A stretch of DNA of 10,446 nucleotides from Candidatus Buchananbacteria bacterium RIFCSPLOWO2_02_FULL_46_11b (GCA_001817615.1 MHIR01000003.1:841-11286); one strand, 5' to 3'. Positions 4,805-10,446 are shown, counted from the stretch's first letter. Numbers and translations are program-made. Notes: a model not told the origin generated them from the letters alone.

Positions 4805-7033
4805 ATGAAAAACTTAGTCATCGTTGAATCGCCCACCAAGGCAAAAACCATTGCCAAATTCTTGGGCCAAGACTATAAAATCGAGTCCTCTTTCGGCCAT
4901 ATCCGCGATTTGCCCAAAAGCAAGCTCGGCATTGACGTGGAAAATAATTTCGAGCCGCAATATGTCATCCCGCTGAAGGCCAAAAAGCAAGCGGCCGCTT
5001 TAAAAAAAATGGCCGAAAAGGCCGAACAAATATACTTCGCGACCGACGAAGACCGCGAAGGCGAAGCGATTTCCTGGCATCTGGCCGAAATCTTCAAAAC
5101 GCCGAAAAGCAAAGTCAAAAGAATCGTTTTTCACGAAATTACCGAAGAAGCGATTAAAGAAGCCTTAAAAAATCCGCGGGGTATTGATTTGAATTTAGTG
5201 GACGCCCAGCAGGCCCGGAGAGTTTTGGACCGACTGGTCGGCTACCAGCTCTCGCCGTTTTTATGGAAAAAAGTCGCCCGGGGCTTGTCCGCCGGCCGGG
5301 TCCAGTCCGTGGCCGTCAGATTAATCGTGGAGCGGGAACGGCTGATTCAGGCTTTCAAGGCTGATGAATACTGGACCATGGACGCAAAATTCAGCGGCCA
5401 GGGCAAAGAAAAAATCGAATTTGAAGCTAAACTTAATGGGATTGCCGGCAAAACTCTTGATAAGCTGGAAATTGGCAGCCAGGCGCAAGCCGATAAAATT
5501 TTAAAAGATTTGGATCAGGCCAAATACCAGATTTTGGAAATTGAAAAAAAAGCCACTAAAAAAAATCCCCTGCCGCCTTTTACCACTTCCACCCTCCAGC
5601 AGGAAGCCAACCGCCGGCTGGGCTTTTCGGCCAAACAGACTATGATGCTGGCCCAGCGGCTTTATGAAGGCATTGAGTTGGGCCGCCAGGGATCAGTCGG
5701 CTTGATTACTTATATGAGAACCGATTCGGTTAATTTGGCGGAAAAATTTTTGGGCGAAGCCGTCGGCTATATAAAGGAGAAATTCGGCAATGATTATACG
5801 ACCGGTCCCCGTAAATACCAGGCCAAATCAAAAATGGCTCAGGAAGCGCACGAAGCCATCCGGCCGACTTCGGCATATAATAATCCCGAAGTTGTCAAGG
5901 AATATCTTGACCCCAGGCAATTCCGGCTCTACCAGCTGATCTGGCAGCGGGCAATGGCCAGCCAAATGGCCGAGGCAATCATTGATACGACTAGAATTGA
6001 CATTGAAGCCAAAGGCACGAATTATGTTTTCCGCGCCAATGGTTCGGTCATTAAATTCCCCGGTTATCTTAAAGTTTACCCCAGCGCCACCACGGAAAAT
6101 ATTTTGCCGGATTTGAAAGAAAAAGAGCCGGTTGATTTAATTGAATTAATACCCAACCAGCATTTTACCCAGCCGCCAGCGCGCTTTAGCGAAGCGGCTT
6201 TAGTCAAAGTCATGGAAGAGTACGGCATCGGCCGGCCTTCCACCTACGCGCCGACGATTTCCACGATTCAGGACCGCAATTACGTGGTTAAGGAAGAAAA
6301 AAGATTGAAACCGACGGATCTGGCTTTTATGGTAAATGATTTGCTGGTGGAACACTTCCCCAAAGTGGTTGATTATGAATTTACCGCCCATTTAGAAAAC
6401 GACCTGGACGAAATCGCCGAAGGCAAAATCAAATGGCAGCCGGTCATTCATGGATTCTGGGGGCCGTTTAAAAAAAACCTGGATAAAAAAGACAAAGAGC
6501 TTGATAAGAAAAAACTGACCGAAGAAAAAACCGACGAAACCTGCGACAAATGCGGCAAGCCGATGGTGATTAAAATGGGCCGCTTCGGCAAATTCCTGGC
6601 CTGCACCGGCTATCCGGACTGCAAAAATACCAGGCCCGTAGGCGACGGCAACGCCATTTTGGAAGCGCCGAAAGAAATCGGCCAAAATTGCCCCCAGTGC
6701 GAATCGCCCCTGGTCCAAAGAACCGGCCGCTATGGTCCGTTTGTCGGCTGTTCCAACTATCCCAAATGCAAATACATTAAAAAATCCGCCTCCCAGATTT
6801 TTGGCTCCTGCCCGAAATGCGGCACAGGAAAAATCACGGGCAAAAGAAGCCGCCGCGGATTTTTCTACGGCTGCGACCGCTATCCTGAATGCGACTTCGC
6901 GCTTTGGGGCAAGCCGGCCATTCCCGAAGGCGCAACCGAACCGGAGAAGTGTCCGGACTGCGGTTCAATCTTGGTACATGCCAAAGATGATGAAATCAAA
7001 TGCAGCGCCAAAGGGTGTAAGTATAAAAGATAA
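4805..7033 (+). CDS. topA: DNA topoisomerase I (type IA), with four C-terminal zinc ribbons
   Basis: Relaxes negative supercoils by transient cleavage of one strand through a tyrosine. Order in the 742-aa product: TOPRIM domain (1-113) with IVESPTKAKTI and its Glu8, and TDEDREGEAISWHL carrying the metal-binding D81, D83 and E85; the type IA core with GLSAGRVQSVAVRLIVERE (160-178); the active site GLITYMRTDS with Tyr303; the EAHEAIRPT block (347-355); and EEYGIGRPSTYAPTI (471-485). The C-terminus carries four Cys4 zinc ribbons, at about 580-606 (CDKCG...CTGYPDC), 629-655, 669-696 and 716-738 (CPDCG...CSAKGC). Length and layout are normal for bacterial TopA. It has its own promoter and terminator and no Shine-Dalgarno at the ATG. 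Confidence 0.97.
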   Translation: MKNLVIVESPTKAKTIAKFLGQDYKIESSFGHIRDLPKSKLGIDVENNFEPQYVIPLKAKKQAAALKKMAEKAEQIYFATDEDREGEAISWHLAEIFKTPKSKVKRIVFHEITEEAIKEALKNPRGIDLNLVDAQQARRVLDRLVGYQLSPFLWKKVARGLSAGRVQSVAVRLIVERERLIQAFKADEYWTMDAKFSGQGKEKIEFEAKLNGIAGKTLDKLEIGSQAQADKILKDLDQAKYQILEIEKKATKKNPLPPFTTSTLQQEANRRLGFSAKQTMMLAQRLYEGIELGRQGSVGLITYMRTDSVNLAEKFLGEAVGYIKEKFGNDYTTGPRKYQAKSKMAQEAHEAIRPTSAYNNPEVVKEYLDPRQFRLYQLIWQRAMASQMAEAIIDTTRIDIEAKGTNYVFRANGSVIKFPGYLKVYPSATTENILPDLKEKEPVDLIELIPNQHFTQPPARFSEAALVKVMEEYGIGRPSTYAPTISTIQDRNYVVKEEKRLKPTDLAFMVNDLLVEHFPKVVDYEFTAHLENDLDEIAEGKIKWQPVIHGFWGPFKKNLDKKDKELDKKKLTEEKTDETCDKCGKPMVIKMGRFGKFLACTGYPDCKNTRPVGDGNAILEAPKEIGQNCPQCESPLVQRTGRYGPFVGCSNYPKCKYIKKSASQIFGSCPKCGTGKITGKRSRRGFFYGCDRYPECDFALWGKPAIPEGATEPEKCPDCGSILVHAKDDEIKCSAKGCKYKR

Positions 7034-7045
7034 TCCGGTATTTCC

Positions 7046-7076
7046 AAAAATCGGTTGCTTCGTCAGCCGGTTTTTT
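7046..7076 (+). terminator. Intrinsic terminator of topA
   Basis: AAAAAT-CGGTTG (7046-7057), loop CTTCGT, CAGCCG-G (7064-7070), then six Ts (7071-7076). The A-run and T-run extend the stem. It starts 13 nt after the topA stop codon. Confidence 0.9.
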
Positions 7077-7094
7077 AAATGGCAAATAACAAGT

Positions 7095-7295
7095 TAGGTT
7101 GGTAGGACGTAGGTCGGCCCGTCCGCATCGCTACGCGAAGCGTTGCGGGCGGGTAGGTTGGTAGGGTTATTTGATTTTATTCAGAGTAAAATAATAGGCA
7201 ATAAAAAATGATAAGAAAAATAACGGCGGCTGGATTTAGACCTACCGACCTAATATCCTACCGACCTACCAACCTACCGATCTACCGACCTAACT
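7095..7295. repeat. Palindromic block built from TAGGTTGGTAGG words
   Basis: TAGGTTGGTAGG occurs at 7095-7106 and 7154-7165; its reverse complement is at 7265-7276 within a run of CCTACC, GACCTA and AACCTA words (7241-7292). A GC-rich hairpin lies inside the left part: CCCGTCCGCA (7118-7127) with TGCGGGCGGG (7144-7153) and inner CGCT/AGCG. An AT-rich spacer (7168-7220) with no gene separates the arms. This block fills most of the gap between topA and the next promoter. Confidence 0.8.
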
Positions 7296-7331
7296 CATAG
7301 CTGCATCAAGCGTCACGTGATTTCTCCACCC

Positions 7332-7359
7332 TTGACAAAAACCAAAAACCTGCTAAGAT
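7332..7359 (+). promoter_or_regulatory. Promoter of the 151-aa membrane-protein gene
   Basis: TTGACA (7332-7337), a 16-nt spacer ending TGC, and TAAGAT (7354-7359), an extended -10 form. Predicted start about 7366, leader about 30 nt. Confidence 0.8.
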
Positions 7360-7381
7360 AAAGACGGATTTTCAATCACCA

Positions 7382-7389
7382 AAAGGAGG
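7382..7389 (+). promoter_or_regulatory. Strong Shine-Dalgarno AAAGGAGG
   Basis: Seven nt before the ATG at 7397; it fixes that start. It contrasts with pth, dprA and topA, which have none. Confidence 0.85.
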
Positions 7390-7396
7390 AACACGG

Positions 7397-7852
7397 ATGA
7401 AATCAAAAGATAACCCTTGCGGATCGCCCCTTACTTACACCGCGCTGGAAAAAGCCGGCCTCTCGGCTTTGGGCATTTTGGCTGTTTTCCTGCTGGCCGG
7501 CTGGGGCCTTTGCTATTTAAGTTTTGAGGGTGAAAGATTAGTTCACCCCAAGCTCAATCTTGCCGGCCTGATTATTCTGCTGATTCTGCCGGCCAGCGCC
7601 TCTTTGATTTTCGGCCTTTGCCGCCAAATCAGCGATCAAAGCGTTTTTAAGCATTACCAGGAAATTTGGGAAAAGTTCTTTCTCTACATGCCGTTTGCCA
7701 TACTGGTCGCGATTTTTCACTCCAGCGACCAGGGCTATATGCCGCTTAAAATCAGCGTCATTCTGGTTTTAAGCTGGGCCGCAGCTTCGGCCGGCATATA
7801 TCATCTCAACCATTTCCTGCGCCGGGTTTGCCAAACCGAAAACACCAAGTAA
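7397..7852 (+). CDS. Hypothetical integral membrane protein, 151 aa, four predicted helices
   Basis: I do not recognise a family. The sequence shows four hydrophobic segments: about 22-42 (LSALGILAVFLLAGWGLCYL), 54-74 (LAGLIILLILPASASLIFGL), 93-109 (FFLYMPFAILVAIFHSS) and 117-137 (ISVILVLSWAAASAGIYHL). Between the second and third is a polar stretch (CRQISDQSVFKHYQEIWEK), and the short C-terminus is basic then polar. There is no signal peptide cleavage site; it is likely an inner-membrane protein with both termini on the same side. The gene is a complete isolated unit with promoter, strong Shine-Dalgarno and terminator. It has a Cys at residues 8, 39, 75 and 145, without a metal-site pattern. 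Confidence 0.85.
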   Translation: MKSKDNPCGSPLTYTALEKAGLSALGILAVFLLAGWGLCYLSFEGERLVHPKLNLAGLIILLILPASASLIFGLCRQISDQSVFKHYQEIWEKFFLYMPFAILVAIFHSSDQGYMPLKISVILVLSWAAASAGIYHLNHFLRRVCQTENTK

Positions 7853-7872
7853 GAATCTTGAGTTTATTTTTC

Positions 7873-7904
7873 AACGGTTTGCTGAAAAACAGCGGCCGTT
7901 TTTT
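7873..7904 (+). terminator. Intrinsic terminator of the 151-aa gene
   Basis: AACGG (7873-7877) with CCGTT (7896-7900), inner GCTG/CAGC, loop AAAAA, internal loop TTT/GG, then a T-run to 7904. It lies about 20 nt after the stop codon. Confidence 0.85.
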
Positions 7905-7906
7905 AT

Positions 7907-8066
7907 TATAATGCGAATAACGCCTGCCCGCCTTTCGGCCATGCCCCTCGGCCTTTCAGTAAGATTCAAGGCCGCCCCGAGCAGAATCGAGGGGCGGCAA
8001 GCTCGGGACACCTTGAACTTGTTGAAAGGTGAGCTCAAGGCCGAATGGCAAGGCCGTTCGTTTTTT
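7907..8066 (+). other. Nested palindromic element, possible structured RNA
   Basis: Nested inverted pairs: CGGCC 7936-7940 with GGCCG 8052-8056; CGGCC 7949-7953 with GGCCG 8039-8043; CCTTTCA 7952-7958 with TGAAAGG 8023-8029; TTCAAGG 7965-7971 with CCTTGAA 8011-8017; GCCGCCCC 7971-7978 with GGGGCGGC 7991-7998. A six-T run follows at 8061-8066, and a perfect TATAAT lies upstream at 7907-7912 but lacks a good -35. Words such as CCTTGAACTTG and GAAAGG resemble, from memory, REP-like repeats seen in many genomes. It may be a small RNA gene or a decayed repeat. A 64-codon frame at 7911 overlies it and looks non-coding. Confidence 0.5.
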
Positions 8067-8113
8067 ATTGATAATTCATCTAAAACTGAATTAAGATGTT
8101 TATAAAATTAGAG

Positions 8114-8240
8114 TGTAGAAGAATTCATTTATTTCGCGTAGTTTTGCGTAAGATTTCGCGTTCTTTCGCGTTAAAGACATTTTTAACGCAAAAAAACGCT
8201 AAATCTTAACGCGAAAAAACGCTAAAAACTATTATTCTAC
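8114..8240. repeat. Degenerate inverted repeat of CGCGAAA/AACGC words
   Basis: The left arm (8114-8173) holds TTTCGCG, TTTTGCG and GTAAGATTTCGCG; the right arm (8183-8240) holds AACGC, AACGCGAAAA and AAATCTTAACGCG. The arms pair imperfectly over about 55 bp and end in TGTAGAA / TTCTACA. The same word recurs three or four times in each arm, as in the other intergenic blocks. No gene is seen here. Confidence 0.75.
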
Positions 8241-8260
8241 ATCCTTAAAATAATCAAAAG

Positions 8261-8295
8261 TAAAGAGCGAGGCAGGCGGGCGAATGCCTGCTTTA
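8261..8295. repeat. Short GC hairpin
   Basis: GCAGGC (8272-8277) and GCCTGC (8286-8291) with an 8-nt loop, flanked by TAAAG and CTTTA. The words GCCTGC and CGCC also occur at 7921-7932, so this may be an outer part of the nested element. Confidence 0.5.
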
Positions 8296-8338
8296 AAATG
8301 CCAAATTTTTTGATTGCGGCCCGAATTTATTTGGAAAG

Positions 8339-8416
8339 CCTTGTAGAGACGCAAAATCTTGCGTCTCAGTTTCCCATTTCCTTCGCCGAGACGCAAAATC
8401 TTGCGTCTCTACAAGG
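8339..8416. repeat. Duplicated palindrome GAGACGCAA-AATC-TTGCGTCTC
   Basis: A 22-nt unit that is itself a 9-bp palindrome occurs twice in direct orientation (8346-8367 and 8388-8409), flanked by CCTTGTA (8339-8345) and TACAAGG (8410-8416). The whole is therefore also a 29-bp inverted repeat around a 20-nt centre, imperfect only at the core. From memory, TAGAGACGC palindromes are scattered in many bacterial genomes and resemble a small non-autonomous repeat. Confidence 0.88.
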
Positions 8417-8501
8417 AAACTTTTTTATTTTTAAGGCGTAAATTCAGTAAATATTTTCTTTTTTGTTTTATTGGCGCTTGCGGATAATGCGGATAAAGTA
8501 A

Positions 8502-8546
8502 ATCAAACAAAAAATCCTCCGTTTTATCGGAGGATCTTTTGTTTGA
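8502..8546. terminator. Strong, probably bidirectional terminator
   Basis: ATCAAACAAAAAATCCTCCG (8502-8521) pairs with CGGAGGATCTTTTGTTTGAT (8527-8546), loop TTTTAT, one mismatch. Read on the minus strand it gives a G+C stem followed by a T-run, 9 nt after the stop codon of the 63-aa gene at 8555. A T-run is also present in the plus direction. Confidence 0.85.
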
Positions 8547-8554
8547 TAAAAATT

Positions 8555-8746
8555 TTACAGCAAAGCGGCCGTGGAAAACATCAGAAGCGACAAGGCCAGA
8601 TAAAGCGGCAGTACCAGCGTGGCGGTCAAAACAGTGAATGTTCTTGAAACGTCAAACTCCCAATCTTGAAGCGGCTGCGGCTGGCATTGAGGTTTACAGG
8701 ATTCACACGGCGCCGGCTGCTTATTCTGCGTTTTTTGAATTTCCAT
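8555..8746 (-). CDS. Small single-pass membrane protein, 63 aa
   Basis: It reads MEIQKTQNKQPAPCESCKPQ and onward. Residues 1-30 are polar, with three Cys (14, 17, 21; pattern C-x2-C-x3-C) and many Pro and Gln. Residues 36-62 form one hydrophobic helix (TVLTATLVLPLYLALSLLMF) running almost to the C-terminus, so it is a tail-anchored or single-pass protein. The Cys cluster could bind metal or a thiol cofactor, or be lipid- or disulfide-linked; nothing decides this. The gene is a complete unit: consensus promoter at 8941-8969, terminator at 8502-8546. Its Shine-Dalgarno is weak, so the start is set only by the first in-frame ATG. Confidence 0.7.
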   Translation of the reverse strand: MEIQKTQNKQPAPCESCKPQCQPQPLQDWEFDVSRTFTVLTATLVLPLYLALSLLMFSTAALL

Positions 8747-8905
8747 AAATTTGTATCCCGACCTTAGTTTAACTAAAGTAGGAATCTTTAATTTTTAATT
8801 TTTGTTTTTTAAAGAACCGCTGGGGCCGCCGATAATGGCTTAATGGCCGCATTTTTATTTTTATTTGCCGCCCGCGTTTAGTCTTGGGGCGTTAAAGCAA
8901 TATAA

Positions 8906-8929
8906 AAAGATAGGCCAATGCCCATCTTT
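8906..8929 (-). promoter_or_regulatory. Terminator-like hairpin at the very 5' end of a leader
   Basis: On the minus strand AAAGAT (8929-8924), a G-U pair, GGC, loop ATTG, GCC, and ATCTTT (8911-8906), followed by more Ts. It begins about 5 nt after the predicted start of the 8941-8969 promoter. The one difference between the arms is again a G-U pair only on the minus strand. It could act as an early attenuator or as a 5' protective hairpin; this is inference. Confidence 0.5.
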
Positions 8930-8940
8930 AATATATAATC

Positions 8941-8969
8941 ATTATAGCACACCTAAAGTAAATTGTCAA
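8941..8969 (-). promoter_or_regulatory. Full-consensus promoter for the 63-aa gene
   Basis: On the minus strand TTGACA (8969-8964), a 17-nt spacer and TATAAT (8946-8941), both boxes perfect. Predicted start about 8934; the leader to the ATG at 8746 is about 188 nt and holds no other gene that I can see. Confidence 0.88.
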
Positions 8970-9011
8970 GCGCGATTTCCTGCATAACCTAAAAACCTAA
9001 CAACCTAAAAA

Positions 9012-9084
9012 CCTAAAAAGCGGCTGGAAGAAAGCTGGACCCTGAAACACAATGTTGATGCTAGGGTGCTAACTTCCAGGCCGC
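9012..9084 (-). ncRNA. Candidate small RNA, about 70 nt, promoter to terminator
   Basis: On the minus strand the RNA would start at about 9084 with GCGG-C-TGGAAG (to 9073) and close with CTTCCA-G-CCGC (9030-9020): 11 bp with one bulged C, then TTTTTAGGTTTTT. Inside, ACCCT (9068-9064) pairs with AGGGT (9042-9038), with AGC/GCT next to it and a small AACA/TGTT apex. The predicted 5' end coincides with the first paired base. It resembles the layout of the 150-nt RNA at 1211-1364 but shares no clear sequence with it. It lacks the conserved SRP RNA loop, tRNA features and any frame. A simpler reading is a large terminator hairpin downstream of the IS30 unit. Confidence 0.5.
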
Positions 9085-9090
9085 AGATTA

Positions 9091-9119
9091 ATCTTATCAA
9101 AATTCCGATTTTATTTCAA
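9091..9119 (-). promoter_or_regulatory. Promoter of the 70-nt candidate RNA
   Basis: On the minus strand TTGAAA (9119-9114), a 17-nt spacer ending TGA, and TAAGAT (9096-9091), an extended -10 form. The predicted start falls on the first base of the hairpin. Confidence 0.55.
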
Positions 9120-9197
9120 ATGGAACAAATCAGGCGATAATTCGTTTCGCGCGTTTAAAGAGAAAAAATTAAGCGGGGCAAGCTGTATTTTGTGAGT

Positions 9198-10199
9198 TCA
9201 AGTTTCTATTGCCCCACCCAGGCCGGTTTCTTGAGCGATAACCTGGTTGGGAGTTAAGTAATTTAATGATTTCCTCGGACGGTTGTTTAACTTCTCCTGT
9301 ATAGCATAAATTTCATCTTCTGTCAGCTTTGAAATATCCGATCCTTTAGGAATGTACTGGCGAATTAACCCGTTAAGATTCTCCACTCCGCCCTTCTGCC
9401 AGGCTTTGTAAGCGTCGCAGAAATAAGTCCTAAGCCAGTAGTCTTTTTTTAAGCGGTGATGATTGGCGCCCTCCGTGCCGTTGTCAAAGGTGATTGACTG
9501 CCAAAGGTACTGGGGCAAAGAAATAATACTGTCCCTTATCGCTTCTTCTGTTTCCATTGCCGTCTTGTCATTTATTTTATGAAGTCTCGCTAATTGGGAT
9601 TTTCTTTCATACTGGACCGAGATATTCTCTTTAATTGAACGTTTGCCCTCCAGGGTATCTGATTCCCAATGACCGAAGGTCAATCTTTCATTGATTTCTA
9701 TCGGCCTTTGATGAATGGAGATTCTCTCGGAAATAATGGCTTTTTGAGGCTTTCTGCTTTTTTGTTTTTGGCGCTTGTTTTTCTGGCGTCTCAAATGGCA
9801 ATACAAGTTTTCAAATCTGCCTTCGCCCTAATAAACGTATTGATAGACGCTTTCATGGCTGATGGTTTGGCCGGATAATTCAATCGGAGGCTGAAGCTTT
9901 GTTACTCCGGCAATTTGTTCTGGCGACAGGTCTTCTTTTAATTGTTCTATGACGTATTGGCGCAAGGGTTGATATTTAAACTTCTCCAGTTTCCGTTTAT
10001 GACGTCTCTTTTCCCTTTGGTTGGTTAAGCGCTGGGCTAAAATCGCGCTGTAAGGCCTGCCTGACACCTGATTTCGGTCAACTTCTCTCTGAATAACCCG
10101 ATGATCGCGACCCCAACACCGGGCAATGAGTCTGATTGATTTTCCCGCTCGCAGGCCGCTCTCAATGACCTGCCTTTCAAAAAATGTAAGTCTTTGCAT
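9198..10199 (-). pseudogene. IS30-family DDE transposase with an in-frame amber codon
   Basis: Cuts and rejoins the element ends. Read from the ATG at 10199 it spans 334 codons. The N-terminus has the IS30 helix-turn-helix (LTFFERQVIESGLRAGKSI, then IARCWGRDHRVIQREVDRN) and a basic linker; the C-terminal part has GHWESDTL (Asp181), ITFDNGTE (Asp239) and KGGVENLNGLIRQYIPKG (Glu273), the DD(33)E triad. Codon 124 is TAG (9830-9828), between ...ESVYQYVY and GEGRFENLYCHLRRQ; the frame is unchanged on both sides, so one base change from a Glu, Gln or Lys codon explains it. TAG ends pth and the four-helix-bundle gene here, so recoding is unlikely. A TTG at 9806 could restart translation of the catalytic part. 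No Shine-Dalgarno is seen. Confidence 0.85.
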
Positions 10200-10248
10200 A
10201 TTGGCTAATTTTAGCCAAGTTATGCTCAAAAATCAAGGTGGGGCAATA
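9207..10248 (-). mobile_element. IS30-family insertion sequence, about 1.04 kb
   Basis: TATTGCCCCACC (9207-9218) and its reverse complement GGTGGGGCAATA (10237-10248) bracket the transposase frame. The similarity continues inward as TTGAGC-ATAAC after a variable stretch. The length is normal for IS30 elements. If the true ends are TTGCCCC, both sides are flanked by TA, which could be a 2-bp target duplication but may be chance. The left repeat lies inside the last codons of the transposase, whose stop codon (9198-9200) falls a few bases outside it. Confidence 0.8.
10201..10218. promoter_or_regulatory. Palindrome TTGGCTAA-TT-TTAGCCAA before the transposase start
   Basis: An 8-bp perfect inverted repeat around TT, two bases upstream of the ATG at 10199. 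It could be an operator or an mRNA hairpin that limits transposase translation. Inferred from position only. Confidence 0.5.
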
Positions 10249-10278
10249 TGGATAGAATCCGCCTTTATTTGGTTTATA

Positions 10279-10307
10279 TTGACATTTTATAGAGGAAGAA
10301 TTAGAAT
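10279..10307 (+). promoter_or_regulatory. Promoter of the right-edge gene
   Basis: TTGACA (10279-10284), a 17-nt spacer and TAGAAT (10302-10307). It lies 30 bp outside the IS30 element. Predicted start about 10314; leader about 113 nt. Confidence 0.75.
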
Positions 10308-10345
10308 TAAAGCAGGCGAGAAAATAGATCGGAGATTGGTTAATC

Positions 10346-10395
10346 AGAGATCACACCCGCCTATGTTTTGCGGGGCAAACCCGTGATTTAACTCT
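10346..10395 (+). promoter_or_regulatory. Structured leader of the right-edge gene
   Basis: AGAG-ATCAC (10346-10354) can pair with GTGAT-CTCT (10383-10395, with a TTAA bulge), enclosing CCCGC (10356-10360) with GCGGG (10370-10374). An alternative pairing of AGGCG (10313-10317) with CGCCT (10358-10362) would compete for the same bases. No known riboswitch is recognised. Confidence 0.35.
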
Positions 10396-10426
10396 GGGCC
10401 GCTAACAATTAAAGGGTTAAAAAACT

Positions 10427-10446
10427 ATGGCAAAAATTTTAGAAAC
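10427..10446 (+). CDS. Start of an unknown gene running off the right edge
   Basis: ATG at 10427 begins MAKILE. AAAGGG (10411-10416) lies 10 nt upstream as a modest Shine-Dalgarno, and a good promoter is at 10279-10307. Too few residues are visible to name the product. Confidence 0.6.

Noticed and set aside
6392..6718. 108-codon minus-strand frame inside topA
   Set aside because: Shadow of the topA reading frame, rich in Phe and Ala as expected from antisense of Lys/Glu and Gly codons.
7911..8105. 64-codon plus-strand frame
   Set aside because: It runs through nested inverted repeats and a T-run, has no Shine-Dalgarno, and its sequence is low in coding character.
8963..8991. Plus-strand promoter sharing the -35 of the 63-aa gene, as at pth
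   Set aside because: TTGTCA is present but no -10 follows at the right spacing and no plus-strand gene lies downstream.
9828..9830. Stop-codon reassignment (TAG read as an amino acid)
   Set aside because: pth and the four-helix-bundle gene end in TAG at natural C-termini, and no other in-frame TAG occurs in a gene.
10126..10386. 86-codon plus-strand frame
   Set aside because: It is antisense to the transposase and crosses the IS end and the downstream promoter.

Overview
The window looks like a chromosomal segment of a Candidate Phyla Radiation (Patescibacteria) bacterium, most likely a parcubacterium. The evidence is compact single-copy housekeeping genes (pth, dprA, topA) without Shine-Dalgarno sequences, short lineage-restricted proteins with strong ones, an S23-type four-helix-bundle gene, and long word-built palindromes between genes. 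The code appears standard: TAA, TAG and TGA all end genes. The phylum call is inference; no rRNA or marker set is present.

Layout. 1-400: a truncated minus-strand small gene and the plus-strand pth gene fire from back-to-back promoters that share one -35 heptamer. 413-503: a palindrome precedes pth (513-1085), which ends in a clean terminator. 1150-1490: a 22-bp GC-rich palindrome, a likely minus-strand non-coding RNA of about 150 nt with its own promoter and terminator, and a 27-bp palindrome. 1495-2844: a complete minus-strand operon (promoter, three unknown genes, terminator); its first two proteins look like diverged paralogues. 2911-3083: a purine/pyrimidine palindromic block, then dprA (3141-4250). 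4252-4685: an AT-rich four-helix-bundle gene bracketed by inverted 8-bp tandem repeats. 4697-7076: topA with promoter, leader hairpin and terminator. 7095-7295: a further word-built palindrome. 7332-7904: a self-contained unit for a four-helix membrane protein. 7907-8416: a nested structured element, a degenerate palindrome and a duplicated short palindrome. 8502-8969: a 63-aa membrane protein unit on the minus strand, with a hairpin at the very start of its leader. 9012-9119: a second candidate small RNA. 9207-10248: an IS30-family element whose transposase carries an in-frame amber codon. 10279-10446: promoter, structured leader and first codons of a plus-strand gene.

The housekeeping genes do unrelated jobs (recycling of peptidyl-tRNA, protection of incoming DNA during transformation, relaxation of negative supercoils) and do not form one operon. 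The most interesting content lies between genes: two promoter-and-terminator-bounded RNAs of unrecognised type, and a series of intergenic palindromes with the same architecture but a different repeated word at each site. No tRNA, rRNA or CRISPR array was found.
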